A DNA stretch of 64,000 nt, taken from Marinobacterium arenosum (lineage in GTDB: Bacteria; Pseudomonadota; Gammaproteobacteria; Pseudomonadales; Balneatricaceae). How positions within the stretch are numbered: the stretch's first letter is position 1; each line of letters opens with the position of its first letter. The DNA lies in NCBI RefSeq assembly GCF_019795155.1, contig NZ_JAILYN010000016.1:27489-91488 (forward strand), in the 5' to 3' direction. A model generated the notes under the pieces. The model did not search any database, was not told the origin of the DNA, and worked only from the letters and a program-made list of their open reading frames with translations. Below, piece after piece: positions 24,868 through 32,978 of this stretch. Made by a program: the position numbers and the translations under genes.

Positions 24868-25131
24868 GTGGCGGGCCGGATTGAATCGTTCGAAGTTATG
24901 ATCGCAAAGCTTAGAGAAGAAGATAAACAGCAGCATTTCTGGTACAGCTTTTTTATCCTGCTGGGCTGTTCCCTGGTTGTACCGCTGCCGCTGGCGTTGG
25001 CCACCACTTTCCTGGTCGGGTTGGCGAAAGAGATATGGGATCACTACCGGGGCAGTGGCTTCTGTTGGTACGACATGCTGGCAAACCTGCTGGGCATGGC
25101 CTTTGCCTGGCCGTTGGCGCTGGCAATCTGA
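24868..25131 (+). CDS. Small YfiM-like membrane protein
   Basis: 87 residues from GTG 24868, or 77 from ATG 24898 (MIAKLREEDKQQHFWYSFF). A DKQQHF motif is followed by a hydrophobic helix, then GLAKEIWDHYRGSGFCWYDMLANLLGM. The same order of DKxQHF, KE-WD, GSG and W-D is found in YfiM/DUF2279-type proteins. Two or three membrane segments. Function unknown. It lies 4 bp after one glycosyltransferase and 17 bp before the polysaccharide permease, so it is probably part of the operon. Confidence 0.7.
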   Translation: MAGRIESFEVMIAKLREEDKQQHFWYSFFILLGCSLVVPLPLALATTFLVGLAKEIWDHYRGSGFCWYDMLANLLGMAFAWPLALAI

Positions 25132-25147
25132 TGCGTAGGAGTAATGC

Positions 25148-25924
25148 GTGAATAAAGCACTGCTGATCAACTTTGTCCGGCAGGACCTGATCGACCGCTA
25201 CTCTGGCTCCCTGCTGGGCGGCGCCTGGTCCTTTGTCATGCCGCTGGTAAACATCCTGATCTTCGTACTGATCTTTTCGAAGATCATGGGGGCCAGGCTG
25301 GAGATACTGGGCGCCGAGTTTGCCGAATACAGCTACAGCATTTTCCTAGTGACCGGGATTCTGGGTTGGAACGCGCTGTCCAATACCATCTCCCGGGTAA
25401 CCAATGTGTTCAGCGACAAGGCGTCGCTGATCGGTAAGGTGAACATCTCGTTGGTGGTGATGCCGGTGTATATCGTGCTGACCGAAACGATCATCTTTGC
25501 AATTTCCTACCTGTTCTTTATGTTTTTCATCCTGCTGATCGGCTTTCCGCTCAGTTGGCATTTTCTGCTGATTCCGCTGATTTTCGTGGTACAGCAGCTG
25601 ATGGCCTACGCACTGGGGTTCATCTGTGCGGTGCTCAGCGTCTTCTTCCGTGATATCCGGGAGTTCGTCAGCGTGATCCTGCAGCTCTGGTTCTGGCTGA
25701 CGCCGATCGTCTATGTGGTCAATATCCTGCCCGAGAAGGTAAGGATATTCTTCATGCTCAACCCGGCTTACCATCTGGTTACCGCTTACCGGGACCTGGT
25801 GATGTACCAGCGGATGCCGGATTGGACCGCGCTGTCGATACTGTTTGCCACCTCGGCCCTGCTGCTGATGCTGGGGGTATGGATGTTCAGGAAACTTGAG
25901 CGGGATATTCGCGACTTTATTTAA
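25148..25924 (+). CDS. wzm: Polysaccharide ABC transporter permease (Wzm-like)
   Basis: A 258-residue ABC-2 type permease with six predicted membrane helices. The N-terminal amphipathic start NFVRQDLIDRYSGSLLGGAWSFVMPL is the hallmark of Wzm/KpsM proteins. With the Wzt ATPase just downstream (5 bp gap) it would move an undecaprenyl-linked polysaccharide across the inner membrane. GTG start. Confidence 0.93.
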   Translation: MNKALLINFVRQDLIDRYSGSLLGGAWSFVMPLVNILIFVLIFSKIMGARLEILGAEFAEYSYSIFLVTGILGWNALSNTISRVTNVFSDKASLIGKVNISLVVMPVYIVLTETIIFAISYLFFMFFILLIGFPLSWHFLLIPLIFVVQQLMAYALGFICAVLSVFFRDIREFVSVILQLWFWLTPIVYVVNILPEKVRIFFMLNPAYHLVTAYRDLVMYQRMPDWTALSILFATSALLLMLGVWMFRKLERDIRDFI

Positions 25925-25929
25925 ACGCT

Positions 25930-27165
25930 ATGACTATGATTCAGGTTTCAAATCTGCACAAGCGCTTCAAACTCTACAGGAAGCCCTCGGACCGTCTGAA
26001 GGAGATGCTGATGCGGCGCTCCTATCATCAGAGCTTCGAAGCCCTGAAGGGGATCTCGTTCGAGCTGAAAGCGGGCGAAACGCTCGGCGTGCTTGGCAAA
26101 AACGGTGCCGGTAAGTCGACCCTGCTGAAGATCCTGACCGGCGTACTGTTGCCGGATGCGGGCGAGATCCGCAAAGAGGGCAAGATCACCGGCCTGCTCG
26201 AGCTGGGCACCGGCTTCGATGCCAGCCTGACCGGCTTGCAGAACATCTACGGCAATGGCCTGCTGATCGGTATGAGCCGCGAGGAGATCGAACAGTCGCT
26301 GGACGATATCATCGCCTTCTCCGAACTCGGTGAGTTCATCCATGAGCCGATCCGCACCTACTCGTCCGGCATGACCATGCGGCTGGCGTTCTCCATCGCG
26401 ATACACGCCAACCCAAGTTGCTTCCTGGTTGACGAGGCGCTGTCGGTCGGCGATGGCCACTTCCAGCAGAAATGCATGCGGCGGATCAAGCGGTTCCGCG
26501 AACAGGGCGGCGGCATCATCTTCGTCTCCCATGACCTTAACGCGGTAAAGATGCTCTGTGATCGCGCCATCGTGCTGGATCAGGGCGGGGTGGTCTGCGA
26601 AGGCTCGCCGGAAGACGCGGTCAACCACTACAACCGGATCATGGCCGAGCTGGACGAGCAGGAACAGCAGCTGGTCAAGGCGGCCAACGGTGCCGAAACC
26701 TATGGTTCGCTGAGTGCAGAGATCATCGACTCGCAGCTGCTGGGTGAGCGTTCGGCCAGCAATGTGGTCGCCGCAGGTGAAAACACCCGCATCGAACTGA
26801 AGATTCGTGCCAACGAACCGGTGGATGACCTGACGGTCGGCATTCTGGTTCGGGACCGCTTCGGCCAGGATATTTTCGGCACCAACAGCTACCACCTGGG
26901 CGAAGTGATGAGGTTGCAGGAAAGTGAGGAGCAGACCATAGCCTTTACCCTGCCGATGGATATCGCGCCTGGGAAATATACCGTGACGGCGGCGCTGCAC
27001 AGCCAGGAAAACCATATCGATGACTGCTACCACTGGTGCGACAACCTGCTGCGCTTCGAAGTGGCTGGGGTCTTGGGCGCCAACTTCTCCGGTGTCTGCC
27101 GGCTACACCCCACCCTGGAAATAGAATCTAACAAGATGGATAGAGTGGCCAACCTCTATGACTAA
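25930..27165 (+). CDS. wzt: Polysaccharide ABC transporter ATPase with C-terminal glycan-binding domain (Wzt-like)
   Basis: 411 residues. The ATPase part (1-245) has Walker A GKNGAGKST, the YSSGMTMRLAFSIA signature, DEALSVGDGHFQQKC and SHDLNAVK, all typical of the O-antigen/teichoic acid exporter branch. Residues about 260-400 form the beta-sandwich domain that in Wzt recognises the modified chain terminus (RIELKIRANEPVDDLTVGILVRDRFGQDIFGTN). Presence of this domain predicts a chain-terminating modification, which fits the methyltransferase that overlaps its end by eight bases. Confidence 0.94.
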   Translation: MTMIQVSNLHKRFKLYRKPSDRLKEMLMRRSYHQSFEALKGISFELKAGETLGVLGKNGAGKSTLLKILTGVLLPDAGEIRKEGKITGLLELGTGFDASLTGLQNIYGNGLLIGMSREEIEQSLDDIIAFSELGEFIHEPIRTYSSGMTMRLAFSIAIHANPSCFLVDEALSVGDGHFQQKCMRRIKRFREQGGGIIFVSHDLNAVKMLCDRAIVLDQGGVVCEGSPEDAVNHYNRIMAELDEQEQQLVKAANGAETYGSLSAEIIDSQLLGERSASNVVAAGENTRIELKIRANEPVDDLTVGILVRDRFGQDIFGTNSYHLGEVMRLQESEEQTIAFTLPMDIAPGKYTVTAALHSQENHIDDCYHWCDNLLRFEVAGVLGANFSGVCRLHPTLEIESNKMDRVANLYD

Positions 27166-28603
27166 GCAAGCCCCGCAACTGGACATTGAACAGATCCTCG
27201 ACAACGTGCGTAAGGAAGCCGCCGAACTGGAGCTGGTACAGTCCGACCAGGCGGCTGTTCCGGTTGACCTGTCGCAAGCGGTCAGCCTGCCGGAGCCCAA
27301 GCTGTCCAGCCTGAACCGTTTTGTGATCAAATCCGAATACCAGCTGCACGAGCTGCTGCGGTTCGACGATATGCAGTTTGTCGCCAACGCCTTTCGCGGC
27401 ATCCTGCAACGGGAACCGGACGATGCCGGTCTGGACGGTTATACCGCCTACCTACGTAACGGCGGCAGCAAGGAACATCTGCTGGCCGACCTGCTGATGT
27501 CGGAAGAGGGGCAGCAGCGTGGCGTCAAGATCAATGGCCTGGAGTGGCCGATCGCCCGCCACAAGCTGCTGAAGAAGACCGGTCCGCTGGCCCGGGTACT
27601 GCGGGTGGTACTGGACCGGATCGATCTGCTGCTAAAGCCGTGGAAGAAGGACGGTCCGCAACTATCCGATATCAGTGCGGTCGAGATGGCGGCGGTGGAA
27701 AACCAGCAGCGGCTGATGGCCGGCTTGCAGCAGGAGATGGGCCGTATCCTGGCGCGCATCGACCGGCTGGAAGGGCGGCTGGACACTGCCGGCGCAGTGG
27801 CTTCCGACGTTGCCCTGGTACGCCAGGAGCTGCGCTACCAGCAGCGCAACCTGAACCTGATGTTGGACGAGCTGCGTCAGCCGGAAAACCTGCAGCATGC
27901 CAAGGCGGTCGCGACCGCACATGCCGACGACCAGATGGACGCCTACTACGTGGCGTTCGAGGATGCCTGCCGGGGCACGCGGGAGCAGATCCGCGCGGCG
28001 ATGGAGGTCTACCTGCCTTACCTGCAGGCGCTCACCGAGCGTGGCGAGACCCGTTTGCTGGACCTGGGCTGCGGCCGTGGCGAATGGCTGCAGCTGATGC
28101 GGGAGCAGGGCTGGCAGGTGCAGGGCATCGATATGAACCGGGTAATGGTGCAGCAGTGCCAGGAAGCGGAGCTGGAGGTCAGCCAGGCCGACGCGCTGGC
28201 TCACCTGCAGAGCCTGCCGGAGGCCAGCGTAGACTTGATCAGCGGTTTCCATATTATCGAGCACCTGCCGTTCGCCACCCTGTTCGGGGTGTTCAATGAA
28301 GCGATGCGGGTGCTGACGCCGGGCGGCCGAATCCTGTTCGAAACGCCGAACCCGGAAAACCTGCTGGTGGGTAGCCATACCTTCTACCATGATCCGACCC
28401 ATCGCAATCCGGTAACGCCGACCTCGGTCGAGTTTCTGGCCCGCTACCACGGCTTCGTGGACGCCGAAATCATCCGCCTGCACCCCTATCCGGAGGAGGC
28501 GAAAGTGGCCGGTATCGATCCGCTCACCGAACGGGTCAACGGCCACCTCTGCGGTCCGCAGGATTACGCCATCATGGCGGTCAAGCCGGAGGTGCAGGCA
28601 TGA
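27158..28603 (+). CDS. DUF4214-containing SAM methyltransferase, probable chain terminator
   Basis: 481 residues in three parts. Residues about 65-125 form a DUF4214-like module (FVANAFRGILQREPDDAGLDGYTAYLRNGGSKEHLLADLLMSEEGQQRG). Residues about 165-235 look coiled-coil (MAGLQQEMGRILARIDRLEGRLD). Residues about 285-430 are a class I methyltransferase with motif I LLDLGCGRGEW, an acidic motif II and the HIIEHLPF and DPTHRNP motifs. In O9a-type systems a coiled-coil methyltransferase caps the polymer and sets its length; this protein has the same logic but carries DUF4214 instead of a kinase. It overlaps wzt and the next glycosyltransferase. Confidence 0.87.
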   Translation: MTKQAPQLDIEQILDNVRKEAAELELVQSDQAAVPVDLSQAVSLPEPKLSSLNRFVIKSEYQLHELLRFDDMQFVANAFRGILQREPDDAGLDGYTAYLRNGGSKEHLLADLLMSEEGQQRGVKINGLEWPIARHKLLKKTGPLARVLRVVLDRIDLLLKPWKKDGPQLSDISAVEMAAVENQQRLMAGLQQEMGRILARIDRLEGRLDTAGAVASDVALVRQELRYQQRNLNLMLDELRQPENLQHAKAVATAHADDQMDAYYVAFEDACRGTREQIRAAMEVYLPYLQALTERGETRLLDLGCGRGEWLQLMREQGWQVQGIDMNRVMVQQCQEAELEVSQADALAHLQSLPEASVDLISGFHIIEHLPFATLFGVFNEAMRVLTPGGRILFETPNPENLLVGSHTFYHDPTHRNPVTPTSVEFLARYHGFVDAEIIRLHPYPEEAKVAGIDPLTERVNGHLCGPQDYAIMAVKPEVQA

Positions 28604-29625
28604 AGGTGCTGGTGACGGCGAATATCGTACCCTTCATGCCGGGCGGGGCCGACTACCATATCAACGGTGTGGCTCGCGAACTGAAACGGGCGGGGCACGA
28701 GGTCGAGTTGATCCGTTTTCCGTTCCGCTTCTCGCCCGAGGCCGATATCGAGCAGCTGATGGCCTATACCGAAACCCTGGATCTCAACCGGCTGAACGGG
28801 GTCGAGATCGACCGGGTGATCAGCCTGCAGTTTCCCGCCTACGGCGTGCAGCATGACCAGCACGTGGTCTGGATCATGCACCAGCACCGAGCAGTCTACG
28901 AACTGTACGAAAAGCAGGCGCAGACGCCGCCGCTGCAGCAGCTGAAGCACAAGGTCCAGGATTTCGACGGCCGGGTGTTGGGCCGTGCCAAGCAGCTGTT
29001 CGCCAACTCCCAACGGGTGGCTGACCGGCTGCAGCAGTACAACGGCCTGAGTGCCAAGCCGCTCTACCATCCGCCGCATATGGCCGAGCAGTTCTACTGC
29101 GAAGAGGACCTGGGCTATATCTTCTGCCCCAGTCGGTTGGAGCGCCTCAAGCGGCAGGACCTGCTGATCGAAGCGATGCAGTACTGCAAGACACCGGTGA
29201 AGGCGATCATCGCCGGCGACGGTGGCCAGCGTGCCTACTACCAGGGGCTGGTGGAGCAGCTGGGGCTGGAAGACCGGGTCAAGCTGATCGGCAAGTTCAC
29301 CGAGGCCGAGAAGTTCGCCTACTACGCCCGAGCCCTGGCGGTGTTCTTCGCGCCGTTCGATGAGGATTACGGCTACATCACCCTGGAAGGGATGCTGTCC
29401 GGCAAGCCGGTGATCACCTGCGAAGATTCCGGCGGTCCGCTGGAGTTCGTCCGCGATGGCGAAAACGGTTTCGTCCTGCCGCCGCAGCCAGAGGCAATCG
29501 CCGAAAAGCTGGATCAGCTGTATGCCGACCGCAAGCGGTCCCGAGAGATGGGCCAGCAGGCGCGTGCCGATTACGACCGGCAGCAGATCAGCTGGCAAAA
29601 CGTGGTGGATAGCCTGCTGGCGTAA
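28600..29625 (+). CDS. Glycosyltransferase, GT4 family
   Basis: 341 residues, coupled to the methyltransferase by ATGA. The N-terminus has VTANIVPFMPGGADYHINGVARELKRAGHEV. The C-terminal domain has PSRLERLKRQDLLIEAM, IAGDGGQRAYYQGLVEQLGLEDRVKLIGKF and FDEDYGYITLEGMLSGKPVITCEDSGGPLEFV. Clear GT-B fold and retaining GT4 motifs. It resembles the N-terminal half of the next gene, suggesting duplication. Confidence 0.91.
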   Translation: MKVLVTANIVPFMPGGADYHINGVARELKRAGHEVELIRFPFRFSPEADIEQLMAYTETLDLNRLNGVEIDRVISLQFPAYGVQHDQHVVWIMHQHRAVYELYEKQAQTPPLQQLKHKVQDFDGRVLGRAKQLFANSQRVADRLQQYNGLSAKPLYHPPHMAEQFYCEEDLGYIFCPSRLERLKRQDLLIEAMQYCKTPVKAIIAGDGGQRAYYQGLVEQLGLEDRVKLIGKFTEAEKFAYYARALAVFFAPFDEDYGYITLEGMLSGKPVITCEDSGGPLEFVRDGENGFVLPPQPEAIAEKLDQLYADRKRSREMGQQARADYDRQQISWQNVVDSLLA

Positions 29626-29650
29626 GCCCCGGGACTGGCGGATTGATGGT

Positions 29651-32038
29651 ATGAAGATAGCGATTGTTGCGCCGAGCCCGGTACCCTACACGGTCGGCGG
29701 TGCGGAAAAGCTCTGGTGGGGGATGTTGCAGAACCTCAACCAGCGCGAAGGATATGAAATCGAGCTGGTCAAGGTTCCGTCGCCGGAGCAGGATTTCTGG
29801 CAGTTGATGCAGAGCTACCGGATGTTCAGCGAAATGGATCTCAGCCATTTCGATCAGGTGATCTCCACCAAGTATCCGGCCTGGATGGTCAACCACCCGA
29901 ATCATCACTGCTACCTGCAGCACAAGTTGCGTGGCCTGTACGATACCTACCATTTCAGCGGCCAGCCGCTGGAACTACAGGAACAACCGGCGGCTTTACA
30001 GCCACTGTTGAAGCTGATGGAACAGCCGGAATTCCCACACCAACGATTGCCGGAATTCTGGGCCGCCCTGCAGCAGGCGCGCGAGTCTCTGCCCGAGGAG
30101 CTGTTCGCGTTCCCCGGGCCGCTGACCCGCAAGATCGTCCACTTCCTCGATTCGGTGGCCCTACGTCCCGGCTCGATCAAACGTTACAGCGCCATCTCGC
30201 ACAACGTCGCCAGCCGGCAGGACTATTTTCCTGAAGGTGTGCCGGTAACGGTGATTCACCATCCGTCCGACCTGCCGGCGTTGGACAACAGCGGCGACGA
30301 CTATATCTTCACCATCAGCCGGCTGGATGGCCCGAAGCGGATCCGCCTGCTGATCGAAGCCTTTATGCGCACCCGGGGCGATATGGAGTTCCGCATCGCC
30401 GGCACCGGTCCCGAGGCCGAATCGCTGCGGGAGCTGGCGGCGCCTGACCCCCGAGTCCGTTTCCTGGGCCGCATCAACGATGCCGAGGTGGTGCGCCAGT
30501 ACGGTGGCGCCCGCTTCGTGCCCTTTATCCCTTACGACGAGGATTACGGCCTGATCACCATTGAGGCGATGCAGGCCGGTAAGCCGGTGATCACCACGGT
30601 TGATGCCGGCGGGGTCAACGAGTTCGTCGAGCAGGGTGTCAGCGGCTACTCGGTCGACGTGGATGCCGATGCACTGGCCGACGCAATGCAGCGGCTGATG
30701 GATGATCGGCAGCTCGCTGCACAGATGGGTGAGAATGCGCGCCAGAAGGTCGCCCATGTACGTTGGGATATCACCCTGGACCGGCTGCTGGCCGAACCGG
30801 AACCGCTCGAACAGGCCGGTATAACGGTAAAGGCGGAGAGACCTCGACCGCAGCTGGTGGTGGCGCTTAACTTTCCGGTCTGGCCGCCACGCGGCGGTGG
30901 CCAGAGCCGGGTCTACTACCTCTATCGCGAAGTGGCCAAGTTCGCCGACGTCACCCTGGTCACCCAGACCGACAACCCGCAGGACGAGAAGTCGCTGCAA
31001 TTGTTGCCGGGCCTGAAGGAGCTGCGGGTGGCGAAATCGGGCGAGCAGCTCGCGTATGAGCTGCAGTTACGGGATGAACTGCAGGCCTCGGTGACCGATA
31101 TTGCGGCGATCGAAGGTTACCGCAAGTCGCCGGCCTATCTGGATACGCTGCTGGCGGCCAGCCGCAGTGCCGATCTGGTGATCGCTTCGCACCCCTATCT
31201 CTACCGCGCGATTCGCGATGTCTATCGCGGGCCGCTCTGGTACGAGGCCCATAACGTCGAACTGGATATGAAGCGGGCGGTACTGCAGCAGACAGAGCCG
31301 GCTGCGGCCGAACCGTACCTCGAACAGGTCCACTCGGTGGAGCAGGCCTGCTGCCGCGACAGCGAGCAGATCCTGGTGTGCAGCCGGGAGGATGCCCAGA
31401 GGCTGGCCGAGCTCTACCAGATCGACGAGGCGAAAACGCTGGTGGTGGCCAACGGCGTGGCGTTGGATAAGACCAGCTTTACGGACGGCAGCAGCCGTCA
31501 GCGTCATAAACGTCGGGTCGGCTTGGCGGGCCGTTTCGTGGCCCTGTTCATGGGCAGCTGGCACGGGCCGAATATCGAGGCGGTTGAGTGGATCAAGTCG
31601 GTGGCGCCGCGCTGCCTTGAAGTCGATTTCATGGTGTTTGGTAGTGTCTGCTCCCATCCGGTCTGTGACGATCTGCCAGCCAACGTCTATACCTTGGGCC
31701 TGCTCAGTGACGAAGAAAAGAGCGTCTGGCTGGGCACCGCCGATCTTGCGCTCAACCCGATGACCAGCGGCTCCGGCACCAACCTGAAGATGCTGGATTA
31801 TGCCGCCGCCGGCCTGCCGATCCTGACCACCGAGTTCGGCAATCGCGGCCTGGAGTTCCGGGCTGAGAAGGATCTGCTGATCGCACCGCTGGAGCAGTTC
31901 GAACAGCGGATCAGGGCGATGGCGACTGCGCCCGAGCAGCTCGCCGGATTGGTCGACAGTGCCTACCGGCATGTTCAGCGCGGCTTTGACTGGTCGGTGA
32001 TCGTCGAATCCATGCGTGAGCGGTTATTGAAATTGTAG
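29651..32038 (+). CDS. Two-domain glycosyltransferase (GT4-GT4 fusion)
   Basis: 795 residues from ATG 29651; the frame stays open 195 bp upstream only inside the preceding gene. The first enzyme spans 1 to about 385 (VAPSPVPYTVGGAEKLWWGML, ISRLDGPKRIRLLIEAFM, YDEDYGLITIEAMQAGKPVITTVDAGGVNEFV). The second starts near 398 (NFPVWPPRGGGQSRVYYLYREVAKF) and ends with MTSGSGTNLKMLDYAAAGLPILTTEFGNRGLEF. Both carry nucleotide-sugar motifs, so one chain could add two sugars or alternate linkages, as in WbdA-type polymerases. Last gene of the operon. Confidence 0.9.
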   Translation: MKIAIVAPSPVPYTVGGAEKLWWGMLQNLNQREGYEIELVKVPSPEQDFWQLMQSYRMFSEMDLSHFDQVISTKYPAWMVNHPNHHCYLQHKLRGLYDTYHFSGQPLELQEQPAALQPLLKLMEQPEFPHQRLPEFWAALQQARESLPEELFAFPGPLTRKIVHFLDSVALRPGSIKRYSAISHNVASRQDYFPEGVPVTVIHHPSDLPALDNSGDDYIFTISRLDGPKRIRLLIEAFMRTRGDMEFRIAGTGPEAESLRELAAPDPRVRFLGRINDAEVVRQYGGARFVPFIPYDEDYGLITIEAMQAGKPVITTVDAGGVNEFVEQGVSGYSVDVDADALADAMQRLMDDRQLAAQMGENARQKVAHVRWDITLDRLLAEPEPLEQAGITVKAERPRPQLVVALNFPVWPPRGGGQSRVYYLYREVAKFADVTLVTQTDNPQDEKSLQLLPGLKELRVAKSGEQLAYELQLRDELQASVTDIAAIEGYRKSPAYLDTLLAASRSADLVIASHPYLYRAIRDVYRGPLWYEAHNVELDMKRAVLQQTEPAAAEPYLEQVHSVEQACCRDSEQILVCSREDAQRLAELYQIDEAKTLVVANGVALDKTSFTDGSSRQRHKRRVGLAGRFVALFMGSWHGPNIEAVEWIKSVAPRCLEVDFMVFGSVCSHPVCDDLPANVYTLGLLSDEEKSVWLGTADLALNPMTSGSGTNLKMLDYAAAGLPILTTEFGNRGLEFRAEKDLLIAPLEQFEQRIRAMATAPEQLAGLVDSAYRHVQRGFDWSVIVESMRERLLKL

Positions 32039-32084
32039 GGGCGGATCAGCGTAACTGGCTGCGGCGGTGGCGCATGGCAATCTT

Positions 32085-32839
32085 GTCGCGGTCAGAGCCC
32101 GCTGCTACGAATCCCCTCTGTCGTAGCAGCCCGCTCCGAGGGCGACAGCTACGGGCCGTGCCAACCCTGTCGCGGTCGGAGCCTGCTGCTACAGGGTTCC
32201 GTACTTCGTAGCAGCCCGCTCCGAGGGCGACACCTTTGGACCGTGGCAATCTTGTCGCGGTCGGAGCCCGCTGCTACAGGGTTCCGTACTTCGTAGCAGC
32301 CCGCTCCGAGGGCGACAGCTGCGGGCCGTGCCAACCCTGTCGCGGTCGGATCCCGCTGCTACAGGGTTCCGTACTTCGTAGCAGCCCGCTCCGAGGGCGA
32401 CACCTTTGGACCGTGCCAACCCCTGTCGCGGTCGGAGCCCGCTGCTACGGGTTCGCGTCTCGTAGCAGCCCGCTCCGAGGGCGACAGCTGCGGACTGCGC
32501 TAGGACTATCGCGGTCGGATCCCGCTGCTACAGGGTTCCGTACTTCGTAGCAGCCCGCTCCGAGGGCGACATCCGCAGGCCATGCAACCCTGTCGCGGTC
32601 AGTACCCAAGGGGCATGCCAAGCCCGCTGCTACAGGGTTCCGTACTTCGTAGCAGCCCGCTCCGAGGGCGACGCCTTTGGACCGTGGCAACCCTGTCGCG
32701 GTCAGTACCCAAGGGGCATGCCAAGCCCGCTGCTACAGGGTTCCGTACTTCGTAGCAGCCCGCTCCGAGGGCGACAGCTGCGGGCCGCGCCAACCCTGTC
32801 GCGGTCAGTACCCAAGGGGCATGCCTAGCCCGCTGTTAC
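32085..32839 (+). repeat. REP cluster 3, 17 alternating hairpins
   Basis: Nine inverted units alternate with eight direct units in 755 bp. The direct units are virtually identical (GCCC-GCTCCGA-GGGC stem-loop). The inverted units start as the short GCTCCGA loop form; the last three have the long loop containing GGCATGCC. Spacers fall into a few repeated types (AGCTGCGGGCCG, ACCTTTGGACCG), so the array grew by tandem duplication. It is the longest cluster in the window, between the glycan operon and the cargo genes. Confidence 0.93.
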
Positions 32840-32916
32840 AGGAGTATGCGTCGTCGTCAGGCGTTTAGTTTCCCGCCGCGATCTTCAGGATCTAACAATT
32901 CCCTGCAAACAGACAT

Positions 32917-32946
32917 AAAAAAATCCCCCGGCGGGCCGGGGGATTT
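32917..32946. terminator. Bidirectional terminator between convergent glycan and cargo operons
   Basis: AAATCCCCCGGC and CCGGGGGATTT arms around a GGG loop, with an A run on the left and T-rich DNA on the right. It lies 33 bp beyond the stop of the 1681-residue cargo gene on the minus strand. Confidence 0.88.
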
Positions 32947-32978
32947 CAATCGATCCTACCTCAGTTCGATCGGTCCGA

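Noticed and set aside
32085..32839. CRISPR array
   Set aside because: Repeats are inverted hairpins in alternating orientation, spacers are not unique, and no cas genes are present. They are REPs.
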